A stretch of DNA of 64,000 bases from Coriobacteriia bacterium (GCA_003149935.1 QAMH01000006.1:484121-548120); one strand, 5' to 3'; positions 1 through 8,005 are shown, counted from the first letter of the stretch. Numbers and translations: made by a program. Notes: a model not told the origin generated them from the letters alone.

Positions 1-397
1 CCATGCGCATATCGAGGGGAGCGTCTTCTCTATACGAGAAGCCACGCTCAGGAAAATCGAATTGTGGAGAACTCACTCCGAGGTCGAAGAGGACGGCATC
101 GACGCCTGGTACGCGCGCCACGACGAGCAACTCATCCAAATCAGCGAAGTTTCCCTTGAGCAGAATCGGGTCCGAGTCAAGTCCCGCACTGTCAAGTCGC
201 TTTCTCGCCGCCTCAAGCGCCATGTCATCCTGGTCGATGCCGATGAGCGTACCATGAGGCGCGATGCTTCTTGCTATCGCTTCGGAGTGTCCCGCTCCGC
301 CGAGTGTGCAATCGAGCGCTGTGGCTCCATCGTACAATGCGAGTGCATCGATGCACTCATGGAGCAGAACGGGAATGTGCCGGTATTCAGCTGTCAA
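1..397 (-). CDS. rsmH: 16S rRNA (cytosine(1402)-N(4))-methyltransferase RsmH, partial (N-terminal 132 residues)
   Basis: The reading frame begins at a TTG at 397 and runs off the left edge, so only the N-terminal part is present. The start of the protein reads MTAEYRHIPVLLHECIDAL, followed by LDCTLGGAGHSEAIA, the SAM-binding motif I of the RsmH/MraW family. The DLGVSSPQ segment further on is also typical. RsmH methylates N4 of C1402 in the 16S rRNA P site. It lies 10 bases after the mraZ stop, the classic first two genes of the division/cell-wall (dcw) cluster, so it is surely cotranscribed from the mraZ promoter. The TTG start is chosen because the family N-terminus begins there and a GGGAC purine stretch precedes it. 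Confidence 0.93.
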   Translation of the reverse strand, partial: MTAEYRHIPVLLHECIDALALYDGATALDCTLGGAGHSEAIARSIAPHGTLIGIDQDDMALEAARKRLDSAGLDSDPILLKGNFADLDELLVVARVPGVDAVLFDLGVSSPQFDFPERGFSYREDAPLDMRM

Positions 398-407
398 CGT
401 GCCGTCC

Positions 408-848
408 CTAGTCTTCCAGGAAACTGCCGAACGGATCGATGGAATCCATGTACTCATCAAGGGCCTGGCTATCCCAGATCTCGATATGATCGCCCTCGCC
501 GATGATGGTCACGTTTTTGTCGATGCCGACTTTTTCACACTGCTTCGGAGAGAGTTTGACACGCCCAGCGGCATCGACAGCAACCGACTCCGCACTCGAG
601 TTGAGATACTTGTGCAAAGCGATGTGCTTCTTGCTGCGCGGGTTATAGCCCCCCTCTTCGCTATCGAAGAACGAATCCATCCACTCGTCGTACGCTTCAT
701 CTGAAAAGACGTACAACGCCTTGCCAAAATCCGCATTGGCGACCGGAACGATCGTCACCTCATCTGGCAGGGCCTTACGGAACTTAGCCGGCAGGGAAAC
801 GCGGCCCTTGTTATCAACGCTATGTTGATATTCACCGCGGAAGCGCAT
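408..848 (-). CDS. mraZ: Transcriptional regulator MraZ
   Basis: A 146-residue protein with two SpoVT/AbrB-like repeats: DNKGRVSLPAKFR near residues 13-25 and DAAGRVKLSPKQ in the second half, each with the DxxxR signature of MraZ. The length matches the family (about 143-150). MraZ is a ring-forming DNA-binding protein that regulates its own dcw operon through direct TGGGN repeats, and such repeats are present in the promoter upstream (see the regulatory entry). It is followed directly by rsmH. The ATG at 848 gives the family N-terminus MRFRGEYQHS. Confidence 0.97.
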   Translation of the reverse strand: MRFRGEYQHSVDNKGRVSLPAKFRKALPDEVTIVPVANADFGKALYVFSDEAYDEWMDSFFDSEEGGYNPRSKKHIALHKYLNSSAESVAVDAAGRVKLSPKQCEKVGIDKNVTIIGEGDHIEIWDSQALDEYMDSIDPFGSFLED

Positions 849-1235
849 TTCGTCACATCCCTCGCCGTCCCGAAAATTTGGCGACCCTCCTGGCTATGTT
901 TGATTTCTACGTTTCTTGGAGGGTCGCAGCGAGAATAATATCCCATCACATCCCACTTCACAACACTATTATGGGCATTTCTCCCCATATGACCCATCTA
1001 AATATCCTCCCATTCCCCGGAGATTATCGAAATCTGCACAAGATGTTGTGTTCGGCATTTTGTCTAACCGCATTTGTGGGCTCTTTGAGGGGTGGGGCAT
1101 TTCCCCAAAATTTTTTATGGATTTCGCATGATTTGGGCCAAATACCCACGCGAACGGATTCGCGTGGCATCCTCATCGTTTTTCGAACAGTACAATGGAC
1201 CTGTACACCGAAAGACTCGACCCGAGGAGCTCGTC
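849..1235. other. Intergenic region between divergent mraZ and fbp (387 bases)
   Basis: This stretch carries the mraZ promoter and operator on the minus strand. On the plus strand, 1147-1168 is a perfect 9-bp hairpin (CCACGCGAA / TTCGCGTGG, loop CGGA) in the fbp leader, followed after ten bases by GTTTTT. A TACAAT hexamer at 1192-1197 could be a -10 element for fbp, but no convincing -35 is seen. No further coding potential is recognised. Confidence 0.5.
935..963 (-). promoter_or_regulatory. mraZ promoter with MraZ boxes in the spacer
   Basis: On the minus strand TTGTGA (958-963) is followed after exactly 17 bases by TATTAT (935-940), a good sigma70-type promoter 87 bases upstream of mraZ. 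The spacer holds two TGGGA boxes (TCCCA at 941-945 and 951-955 on the plus strand) with a 5-base gap, matching the known MraZ operator TGGGN-N5-TGGGN. Further TGGG-type boxes at about 983-987, 992-996 and 1008-1012 are not in the 10-bp register. Position inside the spacer fits autorepression; that is inference from the family. Confidence 0.75.
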
Positions 1236-2591
1236 ATGACACACAGCGATGCGCAGAGCAATTGCGTACTCTACCTCTCGGACGTTCACGGCGAATTCGA
1301 TACCTTCGCCTATCTGCTCGATGGCTGGCGCGATGACCTGCGCTGGGCTCATCTCGTCGGCGACATCTACGATCGCGGTCCCGCCCCGGACAAGATTATC
1401 GATCTGCTCATGGCCTATCCTGATGCCGACATCCAATGGGGCAACCATGATGTGGTGTGGATGGGTGCTGCGCTCGGACAGCCTGGTTGCATTGCTCATG
1501 TTGTGCGTAACTGTGCACGCTATGGTAATCTAGACATCTTGACTAGTTCATACGGAATCAATCTGGAACCCCTGGCGACGTTCGCGCTCACCGCCTATGC
1601 GGATGACCCCTGCGACGCATTCGCGCTCAAGTCAAACCCCGGGCTCACTGACGCGGAACTCGAAATGAACGTCAAGATTCAAAAGGCAATGGCAGTTCTG
1701 CAGTTCAAGGTCGAGGCGGCGCTCATAAACAAGTATCCCAGTTTTGGGCTCGAAGATAGGAAGCTTCTGCATCTCATCGATTACGACGCCAAGACCGTCG
1801 TCGTCGATGGCGTCATCTACGAACTCACCGACATCTACTTTCCCACCGTCGACCGCGATGACCCGTATAAGCTCACCGATGAGGAGCAGGCCGTCATGAA
1901 CTACCTCGTGGACGCATTCACCGGCTGCGAAAAGCTCGCGCGGCACATTCGCTTCCTCTTCGAGCACGGAAGCCTGTACAAGATTTGCGACGGCGATTTG
2001 CTTGCGCATGCCTGCGTGCCGCTCAACGACGATGGCACCCTCAAGGAGGTCGACATCTTCGGAGTAACCTGCAAGGGCAAAAGTCTCTACGATGAGGCGC
2101 AGAAATGGGTGCGCACGGCTTTCGAGTCCAATGACGAGGCCATGCGCGAGAAAGGCCGCGACCTCATTTGGTATCTGTGGCTCGGGCCGGGCTCACCGCT
2201 TTTCGCCAAGAGCAAGATGGCGACCTTCGAGATCTACCTCTGCAAGGACAAGGCGGCGCGCAAGGAGGTCAAGAACGCCTTCTACTTGCTACTTGACGAG
2301 GCAGAGCCGTACGAGCGCATCTTCGAGGATTTCGGGCTCGATCCCGCTCACGCCCGCATCATCTGCGGTCACGTGCCGGTCAAGGCAAAGGACGGCGAGA
2401 ATCCCGTTAAGGCGGGCGGCCGCGTCATCTGCATCGATGGCGGCATGTCAGCGGCGTACAGCAAGACGACGGGACTGCAGGGATACGCGCTCACGCGCAC
2501 AGACGAGCACTTCACGCTTTATGCCATCAAGAGCTTCGACAAAGACACGAAGACGATCGTCACCGAAGCCAGGGAGATTGCGCCACGCTAA
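1236..2591 (+). CDS. fbp: Fructose-1,6-bisphosphatase class III, compact form
   Basis: A 451-residue metallophosphoesterase of the FBPase class III family, expected to dephosphorylate fructose 1,6-bisphosphate in gluconeogenesis. Metal-binding motifs are SDVHGE (residues 15-20), GDIYDRGP (42-49) and GNHD (69-72), with ATFA and the C-terminal GHVPVKAKDGENP and CIDGGMS as in the family. Only about 20 residues separate SDVHGE from GDIYDRG, where typical class III enzymes of about 640-670 residues have well over 100; the N-terminus is short too. The frame is intact, so this looks like a compact natural variant rather than a broken gene. The ATG at 1236 is chosen because GAGGAG lies 7 bases upstream; an in-frame extension to 1092 has no family resemblance. 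Monocistronic and divergent from mraZ. Confidence 0.88.
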   Translation: MTHSDAQSNCVLYLSDVHGEFDTFAYLLDGWRDDLRWAHLVGDIYDRGPAPDKIIDLLMAYPDADIQWGNHDVVWMGAALGQPGCIAHVVRNCARYGNLDILTSSYGINLEPLATFALTAYADDPCDAFALKSNPGLTDAELEMNVKIQKAMAVLQFKVEAALINKYPSFGLEDRKLLHLIDYDAKTVVVDGVIYELTDIYFPTVDRDDPYKLTDEEQAVMNYLVDAFTGCEKLARHIRFLFEHGSLYKICDGDLLAHACVPLNDDGTLKEVDIFGVTCKGKSLYDEAQKWVRTAFESNDEAMREKGRDLIWYLWLGPGSPLFAKSKMATFEIYLCKDKAARKEVKNAFYLLLDEAEPYERIFEDFGLDPAHARIICGHVPVKAKDGENPVKAGGRVICIDGGMSAAYSKTTGLQGYALTRTDEHFTLYAIKSFDKDTKTIVTEAREIAPR

Positions 2592-2596
2592 GAGTG

Positions 2597-2763
2597 GCGC
2601 TCAGGCGCATGGTGCTTGCCAATGATTCGCACCCGAAGCTCCAAAATCGTTCGGCTGCTACGGAACTCGTGCGCAAGACCAGCGCGCTCAAACAGTCCTC
2701 GCAAGACCGCCTCACGATTTTGGAGCTTCTGCTCATCGGGCGGCGCGCCACGCGCCCAAGCGC
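2597..2763 (+). repeat. Family-1 stem-loop element, copy A
   Basis: Starts 5 bases after the fbp stop. Outer arms 2597-2612 and 2748-2763 pair over 16 bp with three mismatches. Inner arms 2635-2655 and 2709-2729 pair over 21 bp with two mismatches. The 53-base core 2656-2708 is shared with copies B and C: TGCTACGGAACTC, a 6-bp hairpin GTGCGC/GCGCGC, then CAGTCCTCGCAAGACC. The single-stranded CGCACCCG before the inner stem is also shared. The stem sequences differ from those of B and C although pairing is kept. No T-run follows, so it is not a standard intrinsic terminator. Orientation follows fbp; rsmB converges from the right. Confidence 0.8.
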
Positions 2764-2809
2764 TCCCTTGGACCTCCGCTCGACGACTTCCCTGCACACA
2801 TGTTCGCGA

Positions 2810-4015
2810 CTATTTCACCCGCTGCAATACGGCGGCGAAGTGGCCATCGGGGCCGTCGAGCGCGGGAAGCGTCGCAAACGAGCCTTCGTCGATGCGCCAG
2901 GCATCTTGTGGCTGTGCCGCGAGAAAAGTGTCGACGACCTGTTGGTTCTCCTCATCGAGGATGCTACAGGTCGCGTAGACGAGCGTGCCACCCACGGCAA
3001 CGTGGCACGCTGCCTCATCGAGCAACGCGCGTTGCAGCTCCGCGAGGTCGCTTACGTCATCGGGCGTAAGGTTCCAGCGTATCTCGGGATGACGGCGCAT
3101 CGTGCCCGTTCCCGAACACGGCGCGTCAAGCAACACGGCATCGTAAAGCGGTAACACCCCATCGATACCGTCAAGATCACGCGCATCACCCGTGAGCGAG
3201 AGCACGTCCTCGATACCCGCCTGCTGCATGCGCTCGGCATGGAGCCGCGCGCGGTACTCGTGAAGGTCGACAGTATGAATGGGCACCGTATGACCGAGCG
3301 TCTCGAACGCCCGGCTCTCCAGCAACATCGTCTTGGTGCCTCTCCCCGCCCCTATCTCGAGCATCGTCCCATCAAGCGGCACAAGGTCCGCCACACGTTG
3401 GGCCGAGAGATCGCAGGCGAAGGGGTTATCGGGATCAAACGGGTTGTCCCGCAGATAGCGCGGCGCCGGACGTAGGTCCGCCTCCATGACCGTCGTGGCA
3501 ACATCGCGCCCGTACTGCGCAGCGAGACGCTCGGCGAGCCACAGCGGCATGCCGAAGGAACGCGCCCAGGCGGCATCGTCCGTACTCACATCGCCCCAGG
3601 GAAAGTCACGCGCGTCACGGGCCATCTTATGCAGCACGGCATTGGCAAAACCCGCAGCGCGTGGCGTCACGCAGCGCACGAGCTCGACACCCTGGTCCAC
3701 GACCACGTGCTCGGCTTTGTGCAGGAACAGCAATTCGTAGGCTGATATGCGCAACGCATCCCGTACCTTGGGTTTGACATCGCGTGGCGAGGAGAGCGAG
3801 CGATCGATGGCCTCGTCAAGGGTGCCCCGGCACATCACGGCACCAAAGGCGAGCACCTGGGCAAAATCGAACTCTTCGGGAGGAAGCCGCGTTGTCTCTC
3901 GTGCACTGCTCACGAGCTCGCGCAGGTACGCGTCGCGATTACGAACCTCGCGGGTAAGCTTGAGAGCGAGCAGGCGAGCAGGCGTCGCTTTGCTCGCACG
4001 ACGTCCGTTAGCCAT
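2810..4015 (-). CDS. rsmB: 16S rRNA (cytosine(967)-C(5))-methyltransferase RsmB
   Basis: 401 residues. The N-terminal third is a NusB-like RNA-binding domain (LALKLTREVRNRDAYLRELV to about residue 130). The rest is a Rossmann methyltransferase with a GAGRGTKT SAM motif and the two catalytic cysteines of RNA m5C enzymes in DAPCSGTG and YATCSILDEEN. It would methylate C967 of 16S rRNA. The ATG at 4015 overlaps the last 8 bases of fmt, a coupling expected for the fmt-rsmB pair; a longer in-frame start at 4087 would run deep into fmt and is not supported. Confidence 0.95.
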   Translation of the reverse strand: MANGRRASKATPARLLALKLTREVRNRDAYLRELVSSARETTRLPPEEFDFAQVLAFGAVMCRGTLDEAIDRSLSSPRDVKPKVRDALRISAYELLFLHKAEHVVVDQGVELVRCVTPRAAGFANAVLHKMARDARDFPWGDVSTDDAAWARSFGMPLWLAERLAAQYGRDVATTVMEADLRPAPRYLRDNPFDPDNPFACDLSAQRVADLVPLDGTMLEIGAGRGTKTMLLESRAFETLGHTVPIHTVDLHEYRARLHAERMQQAGIEDVLSLTGDARDLDGIDGVLPLYDAVLLDAPCSGTGTMRRHPEIRWNLTPDDVSDLAELQRALLDEAACHVAVGGTLVYATCSILDEENQQVVDTFLAAQPQDAWRIDEGSFATLPALDGPDGHFAAVLQRVK

Positions 4016-4967
4016 AGACCGGCAGCTTGTGGTAGTACTCGGGCAGGACGTTCCAGGTAAGATCATCACAGTCGTGCAGACCGGCAATCCATGACTGGGC
4101 AGACATCACGCGCTTGTTCTCGGGTTTGACCTCGTCAATCTCGACCGCACGACCTTTGAGGCCAAGATAGATGTGCTTCTTCTCGAGCACGACCTCGCCG
4201 CGCTCCAAGACGATATCGGCCGGATGGGCGCGCAAGATGGTGACCCGGCGTCCGCATACCACGCAACGGGATGGCGTACGATGCGAGGAGGCCTGCACGC
4301 GTCGCAGGAACTCGGCATTGGTAAGACCGGGGCGCAGCAGCGTCTCGTCCTTGGAAACCTTCTCGGCGTAGGTCACGAACTCGGTATCCTGCTCGAACCA
4401 CTCGTAGGTACCCGCCTCGACCTGCGGAAGCGCCTCGAGCAAGCCGGCAGCGCCGATTTCGGCAAGCTCGTGAAGCAACTCCTCGGTCGTCTTGTGTGCA
4501 ATCTCGACTGCACCGAGCGTATGGTAGGCACCCGTATCAAGACCCTCCTCCATCTGCATGAGGCAGACGCCAGCGAGCTCGTCGCCATTGAGGATGGCAC
4601 GCTGTACCGGTGCGGCGCCACGCCAGCGCGGCAGCAGAGAGCCATGGATGTTCAGGCAGCCAAAACGGGGAATGTCCAGAACCTCGCGCGTGAGCAACGC
4701 ACCGAACGCCGCCACGATAATGACGTCGGGGGCAAGCGAGGTCAGATGCTCGACGACGCCATCCTCACGCAGCGAATAGGGCGTGAAGACCGGCAGGTCC
4801 AGCTCCTCGGCGCGCATCTTGACACGCGTCGGCTGCATCTTGTTGCCGCGGCCGGCATGTGCGTCGGGACGCGTATAGACCGCGCTGATGACATGATCGG
4901 GAGATGCCGCGAGCGCATCGAGCGCGGGTAGGGCAAAGGAGGGCGTGCCCATGAAGACGATATTCAT
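4008..4967 (-). CDS. fmt: Methionyl-tRNA formyltransferase
   Basis: 319 residues, the usual length. Formylates the initiator Met-tRNA using 10-formyl-tetrahydrofolate. Visible hallmarks are VFMGTPSFALPAL at the N-terminus, NIHGSLLPRWRGAAP with the catalytic Asn-x-His and SLLP motif, and the Asp of EEGLDTGA; the C-terminal OB-like domain follows. The ATG at 4967 is preceded by GGAGGTGG and gives the family N-terminus, so an upstream frame extension to 5243 is rejected. It sits between def and rsmB in the widespread def-fmt-rsmB order. Confidence 0.96.
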   Translation of the reverse strand: MNIVFMGTPSFALPALDALAASPDHVISAVYTRPDAHAGRGNKMQPTRVKMRAEELDLPVFTPYSLREDGVVEHLTSLAPDVIIVAAFGALLTREVLDIPRFGCLNIHGSLLPRWRGAAPVQRAILNGDELAGVCLMQMEEGLDTGAYHTLGAVEIAHKTTEELLHELAEIGAAGLLEALPQVEAGTYEWFEQDTEFVTYAEKVSKDETLLRPGLTNAEFLRRVQASSHRTPSRCVVCGRRVTILRAHPADIVLERGEVVLEKKHIYLGLKGRAVEIDEVKPENKRVMSAQSWIAGLHDCDDLTWNVLPEYYHKLPVYG

Positions 4968-5014
4968 TGTGCATCCACCTCCATCAGCGGTCAGGACCCA
5001 GATAGCGAGCTTTC

Positions 5015-5533
5015 CTACTGGCCAGTTGCGACGCGATATTCCCTGAGCGCCTTGAGACGGGCGATGGGATCTGCGCGCTCGATGAGCGTCACGCCGTCCA
5101 GATGGTCCATCTCGTGTTGCATGCATATTCCGAAGAGATCCTCGCCGTAATGCTCGACCTCGTTGAAATCGGCATCCAGGCATCTGACCCTCACCCACTC
5201 CCAACGCTTCACGTTGACGGACAGGCCCGGGAGGGAGAGACAACCCTCGGTCGAGGGAATCTTGTTATCTGAATGCTCGATAATCTCGGGATTGATGAGC
5301 ACGAGCGGACGACTGGGCAAAAGCTCGCCGTCTTCGTCTTCGGTCACGTAATCGGTATCGATAACGACCATGCGCTTGAGCAGGCCAACCTGCGGCCCGG
5401 CAAGGCCGACACCATCCGACCCGTACATCTCCTTGAACATGTTATCGACATAGCGCAAGACGGTCTCGTCACCGGGTTCGACCGGTTCGCAGACCTCATG
5501 CAACACGGGATCGGGAAATGTGTAAACTTGCAT
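5015..5533 (-). CDS. def: Peptide deformylase
   Basis: 172 residues. Removes the formyl group from nascent chains, so it works with the fmt gene just downstream. The three deformylase motifs are intact: GVGLAGPQVG, EGCLSLPG (metal-binding Cys) and HEMDHLDG (HExxH-type metal ligands). The ATG at 5533 follows GAGGCG by 5 bases and matches the family start MQVYTFPDPVL; a TTG 21 bases further upstream is possible but weaker. Confidence 0.96.
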   Translation of the reverse strand: MQVYTFPDPVLHEVCEPVEPGDETVLRYVDNMFKEMYGSDGVGLAGPQVGLLKRMVVIDTDYVTEDEDGELLPSRPLVLINPEIIEHSDNKIPSTEGCLSLPGLSVNVKRWEWVRVRCLDADFNEVEHYGEDLFGICMQHEMDHLDGVTLIERADPIARLKALREYRVATGQ

Positions 5534-5588
5534 GCTTCGCCTCGATTTCGACAAAAGGAACCATTAGTTTAGCAGATAGACGCAAGAC

Positions 5589-6929
5589 CTAGTGCAGGTT
5601 TTGCTGAGCGCGCAAGGCGCTCTCTTCGCTCATGCCCATGGTCGAAAAACGTTCCTTCATGAACGCATCATCGTAATGTTCGTTAAACCACACCTGCACC
5701 TCGTTCTCGACGGGCAGGCCAGCCTCACGTTGCGACCAGCAATCAAGTGCGAGCAAGGTCATGATGGCATTGACTACCATGAACGTGAAGACAAGCACCG
5801 TAATGATCGCACGCCACTTGAGCGGAATGATATCGACAAGTTGCATGACGCCGGGCAAGAGGATGCGTATCCACACCAGACCGCAAAGCCCCCAAGCGCA
5901 GGCGTGTGCGAAATCCGTTCTGCCGTCGATCGAGAGGAAGGTGCCGGAATAATCCCAGGCAACTACGCCAAAGGCAGTCTGCATGTACCAAGAGACGAAA
6001 AACTCGAAGGCGGCTCCGATGAGACCGGAGACGACGAAGATGAAGAACGCATTGCGATACCACATACGATTGAGCGCAATGGTCATGAGCAAGGCACCGA
6101 AGCCATAGATGGGCGAGAACGGCCCCCATAGAAGTCCTGCGCGACTCTCCCAGACGTGATTGACAAGCAGGCAGAAGATCATTTCCATGCATAGGCCGAG
6201 CACGCACGCCGTCATGAAAATCCAGAACAAGTTGAAGAAATTAAGCGGGATGTAGCCACGACGATCAGGGTCTTGCTCGTAGACCTTCTTGCGAGCCTCC
6301 TTGCCCTCCTTGAAGGGGTTTTTGAACGCCGGCGCGCGATCGAGGTTGGGATCATTGTAGATTTGGTAGGCAATGGCACAGATGAACTGGAACAAGTAGG
6401 TGATTTCGAGCCAGACAACGCCGTTGAGGGCAACGCTCGTAAGCAAGCCGGCAAGCAGGAAGACTATGAGCACACGCAGGAGCATGCGTGCCTCGAATAT
6501 CTTGCCCTTGCGGTCGAGCCTGATGAGAACAATAAGGCCGGCGAAGTTGAGCGCGGCGAGAAAGCCGTAGACGATGGCGACGATGCCGTAACTGTTGACC
6601 GTGCCGGTGAAGAGCTCGGTCAGGTGTCCCCAGCTCAGCACGCATTGCGAGATGACCTGCAATACCGAAATGCCGAGCGAGATGATGATGAGCGCGGCGA
6701 TGATACGGTTGGCCTTGGGAATGGTCGAGGGCGGCACCGTCTCGTGCAGCTCCTCGCCAAAGTGCTCGGCAGAGTGCTCGATGCGCTCAACAGAGTCCTC
6801 TACGCGCTTTTCGACGTCTTCCCTTACTTCCCTAATCGCGTGCTGTGCCTTGCGCTCCGTGCGGGCAAAGGCGTTGGGCCGTACGGTCAGCGGAATCTGC
6901 TTGCGCTTGTCTTTCTTTTTATCGGCCAC
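5589..6929 (-). CDS. Multi-pass membrane protein with C-terminal CmpB-like (putative ABC-transporter type IV) domain
   Basis: 446 residues from a GTG at 6929 with GAGGGG eight bases upstream; an ATG at 6947 overlapping the nat stop is an alternative without a ribosome site. The N-terminus is Lys/Arg rich, then a predicted charged helix (about residues 35-65, ending VPPSTIPKANR). Four hydrophobic helices follow, then a basic cytoplasmic stretch (NPFKEGKEARKKVYE) and a second membrane half. The second half contains LLWGPFSPIYGFGALL, typical of the CmpB family (Pfam ABC_trans_CmpB, in which no transport activity is established). Function is unknown; the fusion of an extra membrane half to the CmpB domain is noted. 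Confidence 0.75.
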   Translation of the reverse strand: MADKKKDKRKQIPLTVRPNAFARTERKAQHAIREVREDVEKRVEDSVERIEHSAEHFGEELHETVPPSTIPKANRIIAALIIISLGISVLQVISQCVLSWGHLTELFTGTVNSYGIVAIVYGFLAALNFAGLIVLIRLDRKGKIFEARMLLRVLIVFLLAGLLTSVALNGVVWLEITYLFQFICAIAYQIYNDPNLDRAPAFKNPFKEGKEARKKVYEQDPDRRGYIPLNFFNLFWIFMTACVLGLCMEMIFCLLVNHVWESRAGLLWGPFSPIYGFGALLMTIALNRMWYRNAFFIFVVSGLIGAAFEFFVSWYMQTAFGVVAWDYSGTFLSIDGRTDFAHACAWGLCGLVWIRILLPGVMQLVDIIPLKWRAIITVLVFTFMVVNAIMTLLALDCWSQREAGLPVENEVQVWFNEHYDDAFMKERFSTMGMSEESALRAQQNLH

Positions 6930-6943
6930 GGTGCCATCCCCTC

Positions 6944-7747
6944 TCATGCAATGACATCTGGTTTCGCTTGATTGGTAACGCGCATCTTGAAGACACTCGC
7001 GAGCAGGTCGTCAAACTCGTCAGGATAGTCGATATCGCGTTCGGTGACCACGCCATCCCTCGTTTCCTTGATGCGGCGCATGGAAAGCGTGACACGACCC
7101 TCCTCGCCATCGATGCATACGAGCGGTCCCTTGAGAAAGCGCGACGATGGATCGGTCTCGAAGAAGGTGCGGCGTGGGTCGAAGTCGGCCGGCTCGCGAG
7201 CCACGTCGCGGAAGGCGAACATGAGCGACTCGTCGCCATTAACGATGCGTATGACGTGATACCAGGACTCGCCATCGACGTCGATCTCGTCGATGCGGTA
7301 CTGGCAGCGCCCGTCATCCTGTACGATGCCCGGCGTAAAGCGAATGGGTGCGGCGATGTTGTAGGCAAAGCCGACATCCGTGATCCAGGGGTCCGATGCG
7401 GGATTATCGGGGTCGGTCACCATGAGAAAGACATGGTCGAATTCGTCCCCATCATCGTAAATGCGTCCGCCCCTAAGCTCGAGGTCGAAGCCGAGAGCAT
7501 GGAGAGCCGCAGCGTAGAGAAAGTTGAGCTCGTAGCAGATGCCGCCACGCCCACGCCCCACGATCTTGTCGAAAAGCCCCTCTTCGCTCAAATCTAGGGG
7601 AACCTTGCCCGCAAGGATGTCGAGGTTTTCGAAAGGGACCGTCTCGAGATGGGCCCGCTGCATCATGCCGATGCCCGCGATATCACGTGTGGGCTCTTCG
7701 TCAAGGCCGATGCGATCGAAGTAGGCGATGAGATGTTGCTGGTCCAA
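6944..7747 (-). CDS. nat: Arylamine N-acetyltransferase family protein
   Basis: 267 residues. NAT enzymes move an acetyl group from acetyl-CoA to arylamines through a Cys-His-Asp triad. The triad is visible as RGGICYELN (Cys near residue 71), EFDHVFLMV (His) and ITDVGF (Asp). The N-terminal VPFENLDIL is also a family motif. The stop overlaps the ATG option of the following membrane gene, so the two may be cotranscribed. The natural substrate cannot be told from sequence. Confidence 0.92.
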   Translation of the reverse strand: MDQQHLIAYFDRIGLDEEPTRDIAGIGMMQRAHLETVPFENLDILAGKVPLDLSEEGLFDKIVGRGRGGICYELNFLYAAALHALGFDLELRGGRIYDDGDEFDHVFLMVTDPDNPASDPWITDVGFAYNIAAPIRFTPGIVQDDGRCQYRIDEIDVDGESWYHVIRIVNGDESLMFAFRDVAREPADFDPRRTFFETDPSSRFLKGPLVCIDGEEGRVTLSMRRIKETRDGVVTERDIDYPDEFDDLLASVFKMRVTNQAKPDVIA

Positions 7748-7779
7748 CGGGTCTCCTCGTTCATTGTTGACTCGATATT

Positions 7780-7807
7780 AAAAGGCCAGCGACACAAGCC
7801 GCTGGCC
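7780..7807 (-). terminator. Rho-independent terminator after tRNA-Arg
   Basis: On the minus strand GGCCAGCG and CGCTGGCC (7800-7807 and 7784-7791) form an 8-bp hairpin followed at once by TTTT. It lies 10 bases after the tRNA 3' end. Confidence 0.85.
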
Positions 7808-7817
7808 TGATGTTTCA

Positions 7818-7893
7818 TGGTGGCCCTGATACGATTCGAACGTACGACACCCGCTTTAGGAGAGCGGTGCTCTATCCCCTGAGCTACAGAGCC
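7818..7893 (-). tRNA. tRNA-Arg (anticodon CCU)
   Basis: 76 bases including an encoded CCA. The acceptor GGCTCTG pairs with CAGGGCC, D arm AGCTCAGGGGATAGAGC, anticodon stem CCGCT/AGCGG with loop CTCCTAA giving CCU, and the TTCGAAT T-loop. A TGC-TAGAAT extended -10 lies just upstream (7904-7912 on the plus strand), and a terminator follows. It decodes AGG. Confidence 0.95.
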
Positions 7894-7927
7894 AGCTCGC
7901 AGTATTCTAGCAGAGAACGACAAGGCA

Positions 7928-8005
7928 GATGAGACACATTGGACAGGTACATCTGTCTCATTTAAACCCAAATGAGACAGATGTACCTGTCCAATGTGTC
8001 TCATC
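7928..8005. repeat. Perfect palindrome, 36-bp arms and 6-base loop
   Basis: Arms 7928-7963 and 7970-8005 are exact reverse complements; the loop is AAACCC. The arm contains GGACAGGTACATCTGTC, a string of the type seen in REP-like hairpins. The right arm covers the last two bases of the trmO stop codon. No T-run follows on either strand. It lies between trmO and the tRNA-Arg promoter. It could end trmO transcription, but its perfection suggests recent insertion. Confidence 0.9.

Noticed and set aside
1092..1235. Upstream extension of fbp
   Set aside because: An in-frame ATG exists at 1092, but the added 48 residues lack family similarity and the GAGGAG site is placed for ATG 1236.
1236..2591. 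fbp as a frameshifted pseudogene
   Set aside because: The frame is open from start to stop and all catalytic motifs are intact; the short length comes from an absent insertion, not a break.
2597..2763. Rho-independent terminators or riboswitches at the family-1 and family-2 elements
   Set aside because: None ends in a T-run, and they follow genes rather than precede related biosynthesis genes, so neither class fits. No known riboswitch core was recognised.
7818..8005. Genomic island integrated at tRNA-Arg
   Set aside because: No integrase gene, no duplicated tRNA end, and genes on both sides are ordinary. The palindrome alone does not show integration.
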